34,470 bases of DNA from an uncultured Pseudomonadales bacterium (GCA_937921865.1 CAKZWF010000062.1:1-34470); one strand, 5' to 3'. Counted from the stretch's first letter, positions 1-8,276 are shown. The notes: generated by a model from the letters alone, not told the origin. Translations and numbers: made by a program.

Positions 1-756
1 TCCACATTTTCCGGATGACCACGTTTTTTCTGATCGCTGGTTTTTTCGCACACCTCCTCTATCACCGCTGCGGGCTCAAAGAGTTTCTGCGCAATCGCCA
101 GGATCGGGTACTGGTGCCACTCATCGTCTGGATTGGCCCCCTCATGCTGGCCGTTCTGGCGACGCTCGCCTCGGCGATGCAGCTGAATCCAGACAGTAAT
201 GTTAGCCAAATGGATTCGATGGTTCGTGTTCATACGCCGCCGGTGTCATTTTCCTGGATCCATCTATGGTTTCTCTACATTCTGCTGCTGCTTTATCCGC
301 TGATGCTGATGCTTCGTTATCTTGTAGTGTGCATAGATTCCAGCGGTTTTCTGCGCGGCCAATGCGAACCTGTGGATACTCGATGGGGATACCTGGATCA
401 ACACTGCGAGGCCCGGTGACACGCTCGCCTACGCTGGGAGCTACGCCATCGCAATGGTGACCCTGAGCTTTGCACTGATGGGGCTGGGATTGAAACTCCT
501 GAATCGAGAACTGCCTGTGGTTCGTCACCTCTCCGATGCGTCTTTCTGGATGTACCTGTGGCACGTGCCAGTACTGATGTTCTGGCAGTGTGCGTTCATG
601 ATGATCGAATGGCCCTGGCCGCTCGAGTTTTTACTCATCCTGTTTCTTACCACCCTGCCGTTAGTGATCACTTATGACGGGTTTGTCCGTTCCACGGGCC
701 TTGGCGCGATGCTGAATGGCCGACGCAGTCCCCGTATTTTCCTCACAAAACCCTGA
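1..756 (+). pseudogene. Degenerate acyltransferase-3 family membrane protein, cut by left edge
   Basis: Acyltransferase 3 (OpgC-like) proteins are polytopic inner-membrane enzymes that move acyl groups onto sugars or glucans. The first reading frame, open from the left edge to 419, gives the family's early part: FRMTTFFLIAGFFAHLL, then an arginine-rich loop, then a helix with HLWFLYILLLLYPL. The family's C-terminal part (YAGSYAIAM, then LSDASFWMYLWHVPVL) is in another frame that is open from about 337 to 756. The frame changes near 320-337. The roughly 100 or more residues that normally separate these blocks are missing, so a deletion combined with a frameshift is inferred. The start lies outside the window. 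The gene is probably inactive, unless the breakpoint is a sequencing error, which would not explain the missing middle. It does not appear linked to the amidohydrolase downstream. Confidence 0.72.
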
Positions 757-839
757 TTCGCTGAAAATCCCAAATACTGGCAAGATACGGCCCCTGGGAA
801 ATCAGACAGTCAGCTCACTGGCGCGAAGAGAGGAAAACA

Positions 840-2555
840 ATGTACGACCTGATCATTCGAGGCGGAACGGTAATTGACGGCACCGGCGACAAGAGATTCG
901 TCGCAGATGTGGCCGTGAAAGACGGCAAGGTTGCCAAGGTAGGCCAGATCTCTGAGCCGGCAGTGAAAGAAATCGATGCCACCGGCAAGCTGGTCACTCC
1001 AGGCTGGGTCGACATCCATACTCACTACGACGGCCAGGCCACCTGGGATCCACTGTTGGCGCCATCCAGCTGGCACGGAGTCACCACCGTGGTCATGGGC
1101 AACTGTGGAGTCGGTTTTGCACCGGTGAAACCCAAAGACCGCGATTTTCTGATCGAATTGATGGAAGGCGTTGAAGACATTCCCGGTGCCGCTCTGTCCG
1201 AAGGCATTAACTGGCAGTGGGAGAGCTTTCCCGAATACTTAGATGCGCTCGAGACGTTTCCACGAGCCATCGACGTGGCCACCCAGGTTCCTCACGGCGC
1301 TGTCCGCGCATATGTGATGGGTGAGCGCTGCAACACCGATTACGCCCCCACCCAGGAAGAGGTGGATGCAATGGCCGCTCTGGTCCGCGAAGGGGTAGAA
1401 GCTGGCGCGCTCGGGTTCTCCAGTTCGAAAACCCTGCTGCACAAAGACATCAAGGGTGAATACATGCCGGGTACCTTCTCCGGCAACGAAGAAATGCTGG
1501 CCCTTGGCCTGGGCATGAAAGGCCTGAACAATTCCGTGTTTGAGCTGGTGTCCGACCACCTGGGTGAAGACGAAGAATGGGCCTGGGTGACAGAGTTTCA
1601 GAAGCAGACCGGTTTGACCGTGACCCTGATTGCCACCACAGCCCCGGCTTACGAAAACGGCAAGATGTACAACCTCGCTGAACAGGCGCGCAAAGAAGGT
1701 CGGGAAATCCGTCCTCAGGCCGCCGGTCGACCGACCGGGGTGCTGCACGGACTGCAATCCAGCTTCCACGCCTTTGTTGGCCATCCAACCTGGCGCGAAG
1801 AGCTGGCCGATCTCGATCACGAGGCTCTGCTGGCACGGCTGAAAGATCCCATCGTGAAAGCCAAGCTGCTCTCCGAAGAATCCGTGATCAAATCCGGACC
1901 GATGCAGGATCTGGCGAGCCTGATGGGCAAGGTGTTTCCGCTCGGCGAAAACCCCAACTACGAACCCGGACCGGAAGACAGCATTGCCGGTATCGCCCAG
2001 GCGAAGGGCATGGATCCAATGGAAGTGATGTACGACCTGCTGGTAGCCAATGACGGCAAAGAGCTGTTTTATCAGCCTCTCGGCGGCTATCAGGGTTACA
2101 CCCTGGACTGGCAGAAGATGCTGCTGGAACACCCTAACGTGCTGTTCGGCCTGAGCGACGGTGGTGCCCATTGTGGCGTGATTGCCGACGCCGGCATGCC
2201 TACCTTCATCATGACCCACTGGGGCCGCGATCGGACCAAAGGCGAAAAGATGGAGCTGGAGTTCATCGTCAAGTCGCTGACGTCAGAAACCGCAAAAGCC
2301 TTTGGCATGTATGACCGCGGCCAGCTCAGCGAAGGCATGATTGCTGATATCAACATCATCGACTTCGATACCATGCGCCTGCACCGCCCGGAAGCCATCT
2401 TCGACCTGCCCACCGGCGGACGACGACTGGTGCAACGCGCGGAAGGATATGACACCACCATCAAGGCCGGCGAAGTAATCTTCAGCCATGGCGAACACAC
2501 CGGCGCTCTGCCCGGCAAGCTGGTCAGGCGATCAAACCAGGCTATAGCTTCCTGA
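840..2555 (+). CDS. Amidohydrolase family 3 protein, D-aminoacylase-like
   Basis: A 571-residue cytosolic hydrolase of the N-acyl-D-amino-acid deacylase type, a metal-dependent TIM-barrel amidohydrolase that removes acyl or carbamoyl groups from amide substrates. The N-terminus [17 protein letters not shown] is the typical beta-sandwich opening. The metal-binding strand reads [10 protein letters not shown] with H60, H62 and D64. The family motif NCG follows at 88-90, and the late catalytic aspartate motif is SDGGAH with D440 and H444. Length agrees with the family. A purine-rich ribosome site (GAGAGGAAAA) lies just upstream of the ATG. The substrate cannot be read from sequence: D-amino-acid deacylase, dihydropyrimidinase-like or another amide hydrolase are all possible. 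The gene stands alone, with 83 bp before it and a REP-like palindrome directly after its stop. Confidence 0.9.
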   Translation: MYDLIIRGGTVIDGTGDKRFVADVAVKDGKVAKVGQISEPAVKEIDATGKLVTPGWVDIHTHYDGQATWDPLLAPSSWHGVTTVVMGNCGVGFAPVKPKDRDFLIELMEGVEDIPGAALSEGINWQWESFPEYLDALETFPRAIDVATQVPHGAVRAYVMGERCNTDYAPTQEEVDAMAALVREGVEAGALGFSSSKTLLHKDIKGEYMPGTFSGNEEMLALGLGMKGLNNSVFELVSDHLGEDEEWAWVTEFQKQTGLTVTLIATTAPAYENGKMYNLAEQARKEGREIRPQAAGRPTGVLHGLQSSFHAFVGHPTWREELADLDHEALLARLKDPIVKAKLLSEESVIKSGPMQDLASLMGKVFPLGENPNYEPGPEDSIAGIAQAKGMDPMEVMYDLLVANDGKELFYQPLGGYQGYTLDWQKMLLEHPNVLFGLSDGGAHCGVIADAGMPTFIMTHWGRDRTKGEKMELEFIVKSLTSETAKAFGMYDRGQLSEGMIADINIIDFDTMRLHRPEAIFDLPTGGRRLVQRAEGYDTTIKAGEVIFSHGEHTGALPGKLVRRSNQAIAS

Positions 2556-2565
2556 CAAAGAAAAA

Positions 2566-2600
2566 AGGGGTCGAACCGAGGTTTTCCTGGGTTCACCCCT
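2566..2600. repeat. REP-like imperfect palindrome, copy 1
   Basis: The arms at 2566-2577 (AGGGGTCGAACC) and 2590-2600 (GGTTCACCCCT) pair over 11 bp with a single bulged C at 2572, around a loop of about 12 nt. The 20-mer at 2567-2586 starts with GGGGTCGAACCGAG and recurs nearby. It lies 10 bp after the amidohydrolase stop and upstream of a RAYT transposase, which is the usual relation between REP sequences and the transposase thought to move them. It could also act as a transcription stop or mRNA stabiliser for the upstream gene. Confidence 0.75.
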
Positions 2601-2632
2601 CATTCTCCGCTCTCCGTTCCAGCTCCTAAAAC

Positions 2633-2652
2633 GGGGTCGAACCGAGATTTTC
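2633..2652 (+). repeat. REP-like element, copy 2 (direct)
   Basis: GGGGTCGAACCGAGATTTTC repeats 2567-2586 with one mismatch (A for G at 2647). It is in the same orientation, 66 bp further on. No clear second hairpin arm was found, so it is a half element. The remaining bases to 2773 hold no gene that can be supported. Confidence 0.75.
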
Positions 2653-2773
2653 ACCAGACAAGTCGAATCAACCGAATCGAAATAGCCGATTTCCTCACCT
2701 CGAACCAGGATCTTGCCTATTTCCGACGGCTCATCGCCACGAGTAGCCTGAGATAAACTCTGTAGCCTCGACG

Positions 2774-3478
2774 ATGCCCCGACAACCACGGTACTTTCTC
2801 CCTGATATTCCTCAGCACGTTATTCAGCGTGGCGTAGATCGCCAGCCAACTTTTTTCGAACCTCAGGACTATCAGCTCTATCGGGAGTGTTTGCGCAGCG
2901 CCGCTGAGCTATGCGGTTGCCAGATCCATGCCTACGTGTTGATGACCAATCACACCCACCTTCTTATCACCCCAGCAGAATCCCAATCAATACCTTTGTT
3001 AATGCAGGCAATCGGGCGTACCTATGTCCAGACTTTAAACCGCCGTCGCGACAGAACCGGGACACTTTGGGAGGGGCGTTACAAAGCCAGTCCGATCGAC
3101 AGTGAACAATATCTGTTGATCTGCTCTCGGTACATCGAGCTCAATCCAGTTAGGGCTGGCATGGTGCGTACCCCTGCAGCCTACTCATATTCCAGCTTCA
3201 GCCACAATGCTCAGGGGAAGCCTGACCCTTTAATCACCAACCACCCGGTTTACAACGCACTCGCGGATGATCGTCAGGAGCGTGTGAAAAACTACCAACG
3301 CTTATTCGGTGCTGAAATCGAACCAGAAACGCTTGAGGACATCCGGGATAGCACAAATGCTTGCCTGGTTCTGGGCAACGAATCCTTCAAAGACAAGCTC
3401 GAGAGAAAGCTAGGTCGATCCGTACGGCCTGGAAGACAAGGGCGACCCAGAAAAACCAGAGACCTAGCAGGTTCCTGA
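2774..3478 (+). CDS. REP-associated tyrosine transposase (RAYT), Y1/IS200-like
   Basis: A 234-residue single-strand DNA transposase of the Y1 (HUH) family. Early residues PQHVIQRG (13-20) are the first family motif. The HUH metal site is NHTHLL with H60 and H62. The probable catalytic tyrosine is Y84 in TYVQTLNRRRDRTGTLWEG, followed by GRYKASPI. The helical segment with RYIELNPVRAGMV is also typical. The C-terminal region beyond about 190 is basic (RKLGRSVRPGRQGRPRK), as expected for DNA contact. The gene is bracketed by copies of one repeat, two upstream in direct orientation and one inverted downstream, so it is probably a RAYT acting on its own REP family rather than a free insertion sequence. 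It appears full length, and no frameshift is seen. The ribosome site before the ATG is weak. Confidence 0.9.
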   Translation: MPRQPRYFLPDIPQHVIQRGVDRQPTFFEPQDYQLYRECLRSAAELCGCQIHAYVLMTNHTHLLITPAESQSIPLLMQAIGRTYVQTLNRRRDRTGTLWEGRYKASPIDSEQYLLICSRYIELNPVRAGMVRTPAAYSYSSFSHNAQGKPDPLITNHPVYNALADDRQERVKNYQRLFGAEIEPETLEDIRDSTNACLVLGNESFKDKLERKLGRSVRPGRQGRPRKTRDLAGS

Positions 3479-3513
3479 AACTGCGGCTCGCCCCGCATTC
3501 TTGCGCTTTCATC

Positions 3514-3532
3514 AAAACCTCGGTTCGACCCC
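3514..3532 (-). repeat. REP-like element, copy 3 (inverted)
   Basis: AAAACCTCGGTTCGACCCC is the exact reverse complement of 2567-2585, so the transposase sits between inverted copies. The next bases (CATATTCTTGCGG) resemble bases after two other C-rich cores, at about 2601 (CATTCTCCGC) and 3495 (GCATTCTTGCG). The repeat unit may therefore be longer than 19 bp. It ends 14 bp before the proposed start of the phosphatase gene. Confidence 0.75.
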
Positions 3533-3546
3533 ATATTCTTGCGGGC

Positions 3547-4302
3547 ATGATTAATGATTATGCCGACCGTCATCATCCCTTCGAGGGCTGCTTCAATTTC
3601 CGCGACATCGGAGGCTATCCGACCGCGGACGGTCGCAGCGTGCGCTGGGGCCGTTACTATCGCGCCGGTCGTCAGGATCGCATGACCGAGCAGGATCTCG
3701 AGACGATCCGGGCTATGGGTATTCGCACTCAGATCGACCTGCGCCGGCCGGACGAAGCGGCTGAACAGGGACCCGGGCCTCTGCCCGAGATGGGTGCCGA
3801 GTATCACAACATTGCGGTGATTCCTGAAGGTGGCAGCAACGAACTGAGCCGACTGGTCGGTGATACTGCGATCTCCGGGCGCCGCTATCTGGGTTATCTG
3901 GAATTCGGACCCGACTCCTGGTTGCGGATGTTCGAGCTGTTTGCCCAGGCCAGCAATCACCCGATTGTGATCCACTGCACTGCAGGCAAAGACCGGACCG
4001 GTGTATCGACGGCGTTTCTGCTGTCTGTTCTGGGCGTCGACCGCGCGCTGATCGAAGCCGATTACATCCTCACCAACCGCGACGTTAATCGCCAGGTAGA
4101 TTTTGTTGAGAGCAACATTGGCCTGCCGGAGGGTGTGGACCGCGCAACGATGGCGCACCATGCCGGTGTGCCTGAAGATGCGATCGGTGAATTTCTCGAT
4201 GGACTGGATACACGCTGGGGCGGCCCGCTGGGTTATCTGCGCAGTATCGGCATCAGCGACGCGACCATGGATGCGGTTCGCCAGGAGTTTCTTGACGACT
4301 AG
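3547..4302 (+). CDS. Tyrosine-protein phosphatase, MptpB-like (Y_phosphatase3)
   Basis: A 251-residue cytosolic phosphatase. The N-terminal FNFRDIGGYPTADGR is the family signature, and the P-loop HCTAGKDRTG supplies catalytic C144 and R150 of the CX5R motif. Members act as protein tyrosine or phosphoinositide phosphatases, and the physiological substrate is unknown here. The frame is open back to 3361, inside the transposase gene, but residues upstream of M3547 do not look like the family, and the methionine at 3547 places FNFRDIGG at the usual distance. The start lies 14 bp after an inverted REP-like copy and has only a weak GCGGG upstream, so the original promoter may have been displaced by the element. 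A long antisense frame over this gene is a shadow. Confidence 0.88.
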   Translation: MINDYADRHHPFEGCFNFRDIGGYPTADGRSVRWGRYYRAGRQDRMTEQDLETIRAMGIRTQIDLRRPDEAAEQGPGPLPEMGAEYHNIAVIPEGGSNELSRLVGDTAISGRRYLGYLEFGPDSWLRMFELFAQASNHPIVIHCTAGKDRTGVSTAFLLSVLGVDRALIEADYILTNRDVNRQVDFVESNIGLPEGVDRATMAHHAGVPEDAIGEFLDGLDTRWGGPLGYLRSIGISDATMDAVRQEFLDD

Positions 4303-4387
4303 TCCAACGGGCGTTGGGCAAGGTGTCGACGATAAACTGTTCGGCAACGTTCGAAGGCGATATCGACATGGATCTAATGACATCTTA

Positions 4388-4409
4388 GTGGTATCCGATC
4401 GGATACCAC
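4388..4409. promoter_or_regulatory. Perfect 22-bp palindrome, probable operator
   Basis: The half GTGGTATCCGA is followed directly by its exact complement TCGGATACCAC, giving an uninterrupted 22-bp palindrome. It lies 110 bp upstream of the ThDP-enzyme start. The GGTATCC/GGATACC arms resemble operators of GntR-type (FadR/VanR subgroup) regulators, which is only an analogy. No regulator of that family is in the window. Confidence 0.65.
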
Positions 4410-4468
4410 CGGTCATCCCAATGGCCATCACTGCAACCACGAAACGTACGCCCCCTCGTTTCCCCGAC

Positions 4469-4482
4469 CCGATCGGTATAAA
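4469..4482 (+). promoter_or_regulatory. Partial second operator core overlapping a candidate -10 box
   Basis: CCGATCGG at 4469-4476 repeats the centre of the upstream palindrome (4395-4402), 74 bp apart centre to centre. It runs directly into TATAAA at 4477-4482, a candidate -10 element 37 bp before the ThDP-enzyme start. No convincing -35 box is seen at the normal spacing. A repressor bound here would block RNA polymerase. Confidence 0.4.
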
Positions 4483-4519
4483 TTGAGGCTTTCCCTGACA
4501 CCCCGGAGTCGAGAGCGCC

Positions 4520-6178
4520 ATGAAAGGTGACGAGTACATCGCAAAAATTCTGAAGCAGGAGGGAATCTCCTGGCTGTCCTGCTTCCCGAGCAATCCGATG
4601 ATTGAGGCACTGGCGAAAGAAGGCATCCAACCGATTGCGTTCAGACATGAGCGCGGCGCGGTGATGGCCGCCGATGGCTTCTCACGGGTCAGCGATGGTC
4701 AGCGCCTGAGCGTCGTGGCGATGCAGTCTCAGGCCGGTGCCGAAAATTCGGCCGGTGGTATGGCCCAGGCCAACGCGGACAATATTCCGATTCTGGTGCT
4801 GCCTGGTGGCAATCCATTGAACCAGCTGTTCATCCGCCCCAACTACTCCGCGGTAAATTCGTGGGCCAACGTTTCACGCCACGCCGAATTCATCACCGGC
4901 CCGGCTGAAACCGGCAATGTGATGCGTCGGGCCATGCATCATCTGAAATCTGCGGCACCAGGACCCGTAGTGGTCGAACTGCCACAGGACGTGGTCAGTC
5001 AGGAAATTCCCGATGCAGCGCTCAACTATTCCTCGCCACGGCGAGCCCTCAGCGCGCCATCAGCCGGCGACATCGCCGACGCCGCAAAAGCGCTGGTGGC
5101 CGCCAGCGATCCAATGATCTGGGCTGGCGCCGGTGTAATGGCCGCCCGGGCGACCAAGCAGCTGCAGACCCTCGCCGAATTACTCGAAGTGCCCGTTTAC
5201 ACGTCCCTGCCCGGCAAATCGGCAATCGATGAACGGCACCCATTGGCCATTGGCTCCGGAGGGATGACCACAACAGGGCCGGCGCGAAAGTGGCTGAAGG
5301 AAGCTGACCTGATCTTCGCAGTCGGCACGTCGCTGACTACCACGCCTTACGGGCAGCGATTTGCAGAAGACACCTTCCTGATCCACTCGGTGAACGTCGT
5401 CGACGAGATCAATAAAGACACGGTCTGTGACATTGGCCTGGCCGGTGATGCAAAACTCACCCTGGAAATGATGATCGACGCGGTCAAAGGACTGATTGGT
5501 GAGCAGGGCCGCAGCACTGGCACCGCTGATCGAATCCGCGCGGCGAAAGAACAATGGTGGGCATCCTGGATGCCTTATCTCACCAACGACAGCGACCCCA
5601 TCAGCCCTTACCGGGTGATCTGGGAACTGGATCAGAATCTGGACCGGGAAAACAGCATCGTCACCCACGACGCCGGCGCTCCGCGCGACCAGATGGCTCC
5701 CTTCTATACCGCAACCACCCCACACAGCTATGTCGGCTGGGGCAAAACTACCCATCTCGGTGCGTCGATCCCGTTAATGATTGGCGCCAAGAAAGCCATG
5801 CCTGAGCGAACCTGTGTGGCCTTCATGGGTGATGGCGCGTTCGGGATGTCGGGCCTTGATATGGAAACCGCCGTCCGCGCCGAACTGCCCATCACCGTCG
5901 TGCTGTTGAACAACGGCATCATGGCCACTTACCCGGGTGGTACACCGGTTGCCCGCGAGCAGTTCGGAGTAACCCACATGACTGGTGACTATGGCCAGAT
6001 TGCCAGGGGTCTGGGTGCCGAAGGCATCTACGTCACCAAAGGTGCTGAACTGCCTGCCGCTATCAAACAAGCCGCCCAATTGAATAAAGAGGGCAAAACT
6101 GTGCTGATCGATGTGAAAACCCGCAACGAAGATTCGCGGGCGCCTCATCGTTTTGTCGAAAAAAACACGGTGAACTGA
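4520..6178 (+). CDS. Thiamine-diphosphate enzyme, acetolactate-synthase-like large subunit
   Basis: A 552-residue cytosolic ThDP enzyme with the three-domain pyruvate-oxidase/acetolactate-synthase fold. The N-terminal pyrimidine-binding domain has the catalytic glutamate E44 in RHERGAVMAADGFSR. The central nucleotide-binding-like domain spans about 185-330 (IWAGAGVMAA at about 200). The C-terminal pyrophosphate domain has the metal motif beginning GDGAFGMSG at 437 and ending LLNN at 462-465. It is too divergent to name as IlvB, Gcl or benzaldehyde lyase; ligation or decarboxylation of a 2-oxo acid is inferred. No small regulatory subunit is adjacent, which argues against branched-chain amino acid synthesis. 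The start has ATGAAAGG after GAGTCGAGAGC. The upstream palindrome and repeated core suggest specific control. It converges on the flavoreductase gene. Confidence 0.85.
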   Translation: MKGDEYIAKILKQEGISWLSCFPSNPMIEALAKEGIQPIAFRHERGAVMAADGFSRVSDGQRLSVVAMQSQAGAENSAGGMAQANADNIPILVLPGGNPLNQLFIRPNYSAVNSWANVSRHAEFITGPAETGNVMRRAMHHLKSAAPGPVVVELPQDVVSQEIPDAALNYSSPRRALSAPSAGDIADAAKALVAASDPMIWAGAGVMAARATKQLQTLAELLEVPVYTSLPGKSAIDERHPLAIGSGGMTTTGPARKWLKEADLIFAVGTSLTTTPYGQRFAEDTFLIHSVNVVDEINKDTVCDIGLAGDAKLTLEMMIDAVKGLIGEQGRSTGTADRIRAAKEQWWASWMPYLTNDSDPISPYRVIWELDQNLDRENSIVTHDAGAPRDQMAPFYTATTPHSYVGWGKTTHLGASIPLMIGAKKAMPERTCVAFMGDGAFGMSGLDMETAVRAELPITVVLLNNGIMATYPGGTPVAREQFGVTHMTGDYGQIARGLGAEGIYVTKGAELPAAIKQAAQLNKEGKTVLIDVKTRNEDSRAPHRFVEKNTVN

Positions 6179-6187
6179 CGAAAAGTC

Positions 6188-6220
6188 CGAGACCTTCAGG
6201 CTCCCGGTCCGAAGGTCTCG
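6188..6220 (-). terminator. Perfect hairpin between convergent genes, likely minus-strand terminator
   Basis: CGAGACCTTC (6188-6197) pairs exactly with GAAGGTCTCG (6211-6220) over 10 bp, with a 13-nt loop. Read on the minus strand the stem is followed by GACTTTT, a short U-tract, so it best fits termination of the flavoreductase operon. The first arm lies in the last codons of that gene. On the plus strand no U-tract follows. Confidence 0.6.
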
Positions 6221-7839
6221 ACATAGATCTGTTGTTCTGGCACACCCGTGGCAACAAGGCCATCGCGCAGTTCAGACATGAACGGCAACGGTCCGCACAG
6301 GTAGACGTCCACATCGCGTAGATCGCCCAGCAGTTCACAGACCAGCTCGGTATCAACCCGCCCGTGCCGATGGTAATCCACACCGGACAGATCTTCGGGA
6401 TTGGGCTGGCTGTAAGACACATGGCTGGTCACGCGGTCGCTGAGGCTGCCCAGTGCAGCCGCCTCCTGCGCCAGCGGATGATGCTCGCCGTCTGAGGCTC
6501 CGTGGATGAACCAGACCGGGCGTTCATCGGCTTTGCGCACCAGCTGCGCCAACATACTCATCATCGGCGTGACGCCAACGCCGGCGCTCAACAGCACGAC
6601 CGGCCGCCTACCAGAATCCAACGTAAACTCACCGGCAGGATCACTGACCGACAGTGAATCGCCGATCTGAAGCTGATCATGCAGAAAGCGCGACACCAGC
6701 CCCTGAGCATCCCGCTTAATGCTGAGCCGATAGCGGCAGGGGTCTGGCGCTGCGGACAGCGAATAGGTTCGCCCATGCCGCTGGCCGGCAATATTCACTT
6801 CAATCGGCAGATGTTGTCCGGGTTCGAATTCGGGCAGCGGATTGCCATCTCTTGGTGCCAGTTCGAAAGACGTGACATCAGCGCTCTCCGCCACTTTGCC
6901 AACGACCACCATGGAACGAGCACCCTCGCTGACCGGCGCCCAGCGAATGGGCAGCGCATCGCGCACCTCGACAACAGCCTCGAGGTGAATGGCAATCAGA
7001 CGACGCGCGCCGGGAATCGTCCGCACAGCCGGCGAATCCCAGTCGATCTCCGCCCGCCCACTCAGCTGCAGCAGATGGCCACCCGCAAAGTCGACAAAAA
7101 GCAGACCAACGCGGGGATCTTCGATCAGATTGCCGATGGTATTGAAGTGGTTGTTACCCGAATAGTCAGGAAACTGCAGCGTCAGCCCATCCGCCACTGC
7201 CACAAAGCCCGGCTCACCGCCCCGATGGGAGGCATCCATTCCATAACAGGCGGCATCTGAATCACCACGGTGTCCGGTGGCGATGAAAAACGTATCAGAC
7301 TCCCTGATCCAGGCACTCTGCTGCGCTGTAAGACGATCAGAACGAATCGCCGAGGATTGCCGAGTTGACGATGCAGCATGCCACTCGCGAGGCTGAATGT
7401 ACTGCGGGCAATTGCCGAAGCTCTGATCAACCCGCACACGCAGCCCGCTTTGCGAAGAGCGAATTCGGCCGTTGACCCGATTGCGGCGCCGAGTCGAAAA
7501 CTCGATGCCGAGCAGTCCGATATCTCGACTCCCGCCAAGCTGACCGTGCAGCGCGTCACCAGTCGCAGGCTCCGCATCGATCTGCAGTTCGGTGGCAGTT
7601 TCCGAGGAAATAAAGCCCGCCTCACCCGCCAGCAGAGTGACCCACGGTCGATCGTCAGAGTCCCGCGCAGCCGCTACTATGAATGGCAGACCGGAATAGA
7701 ACTGGCGATGTTCACCCGGCATGAAGGGCCGCACCACCTGACGCGCAAACGCTTCAATCCGCTCGCGCACGCCCATTCGGGTCTGCACTGCGCGTTCACC
7801 GGCGTGAAAGGGAGATGCTGTTTCTGTGACTGTAGCCAT
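6196..7839 (-). CDS. PPOX-domain / FAD-NAD(P) flavoreductase fusion protein
   Basis: A 547-residue fusion. The N-terminal half is a split-barrel flavin domain of the pyridoxamine-phosphate-oxidase-like type, with family blocks at about 52-78 (LPFIVAAARD) and 184-275 (FFIATG, then DASHRGGEPGF). The C-terminal half is a ferredoxin-NADP reductase module: FAD motif RTYS at 357-360, NAD(P) motif GVGVTPMM from 420, then YLCGPLPFM. Such proteins often end in a plant-type 2Fe-2S domain. Here the chain stops at ETFGPGA and has no cysteine cluster, so electrons must go to another partner or directly to substrate. The ATG at 7839 is chosen because GGAGAAGG lies just before it; a longer frame to 7923 would run into the upstream gene. 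It follows the VOC gene by about 30 bp, so one operon is likely. Confidence 0.87.
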   Translation of the reverse strand: MATVTETASPFHAGERAVQTRMGVRERIEAFARQVVRPFMPGEHRQFYSGLPFIVAAARDSDDRPWVTLLAGEAGFISSETATELQIDAEPATGDALHGQLGGSRDIGLLGIEFSTRRRNRVNGRIRSSQSGLRVRVDQSFGNCPQYIQPREWHAASSTRQSSAIRSDRLTAQQSAWIRESDTFFIATGHRGDSDAACYGMDASHRGGEPGFVAVADGLTLQFPDYSGNNHFNTIGNLIEDPRVGLLFVDFAGGHLLQLSGRAEIDWDSPAVRTIPGARRLIAIHLEAVVEVRDALPIRWAPVSEGARSMVVVGKVAESADVTSFELAPRDGNPLPEFEPGQHLPIEVNIAGQRHGRTYSLSAAPDPCRYRLSIKRDAQGLVSRFLHDQLQIGDSLSVSDPAGEFTLDSGRRPVVLLSAGVGVTPMMSMLAQLVRKADERPVWFIHGASDGEHHPLAQEAAALGSLSDRVTSHVSYSQPNPEDLSGVDYHRHGRVDTELVCELLGDLRDVDVYLCGPLPFMSELRDGLVATGVPEQQIYVETFGPGA

Positions 7840-7868
7840 GACCTTCTCCAGACGCTTTGACAAGCCAT

Positions 7869-8276
7869 TCAACCGGCGGACGGAGTAATAAACTCCACCC
7901 GGATGCCACCGGGTACCGCGCAAATCAGATGCCGGGTTGCGCCGCCGCCAAGCGACTCAGGAGCAAACTCGATGGCTACATCCGAGCGCTCTTTCAGCAA
8001 CTGATACACCGCCTCCAGATCCCGGACCTTGAAGGCCACATGATGCAGACCAATATTCTGATGCCGATCAAACGGCACCGCTCGCGCGGGATCACCGGCC
8101 TGCCACAAGGTAATCATCACTGTGCCATCACTTAAAAACACCGCCGGATAGTCGGCAACTTCACCAACCTGGGTGAATCCCAGCGCATCGATAAAGAAGC
8201 TCCTGGTGGCGGCAATGTCCGGCACAGTGAATCCGGCGTGGTGGATGCCTTCGGTAATTGGCTGGGTCTCGCTCAT
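7869..8276 (-). CDS. VOC family (glyoxalase/dioxygenase fold) protein
   Basis: A 135-residue protein with the two paired beta-alpha-beta modules of the vicinal oxygen chelate fold. The first opens with GIHHAGFTVPDIAATRSFF, the second with GLHHVAFKVRDLEAVY, and the end IRVEFITP has the usual metal-ligand glutamate. Histidines at the start of each module are candidate metal ligands. VOC proteins include lyases, isomerases and extradiol dioxygenases; the reaction cannot be assigned. The ATG at 8276 is preceded by AGGGAG at good spacing. Upstream codons in the frame look like leader. It is first in an operon with the flavoreductase and divergent from the LysR gene, which probably controls both. 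Confidence 0.85.
   Translation of the reverse strand: MSETQPITEGIHHAGFTVPDIAATRSFFIDALGFTQVGEVADYPAVFLSDGTVMITLWQAGDPARAVPFDRHQNIGLHHVAFKVRDLEAVYQLLKERSDVAIEFAPESLGGGATRHLICAVPGGIRVEFITPSAG

Noticed and set aside
1239..2219. 326-codon open frame on the minus strand
   Set aside because: It is antisense to the well-supported amidohydrolase gene, with histidine- and phenylalanine-rich, unstructured translation.
2774..3478. Complete IS200/IS605 insertion sequence
   Set aside because: No TnpB gene and no subterminal hairpins of the IS200 type; the surrounding repeats and protein length fit a RAYT with REP sequences better.
3292..4626. 444-codon open frame on the minus strand
   Set aside because: It lies antisense to the phosphatase gene, has no recognisable domain and a composition expected from reading a GC-rich gene backwards.
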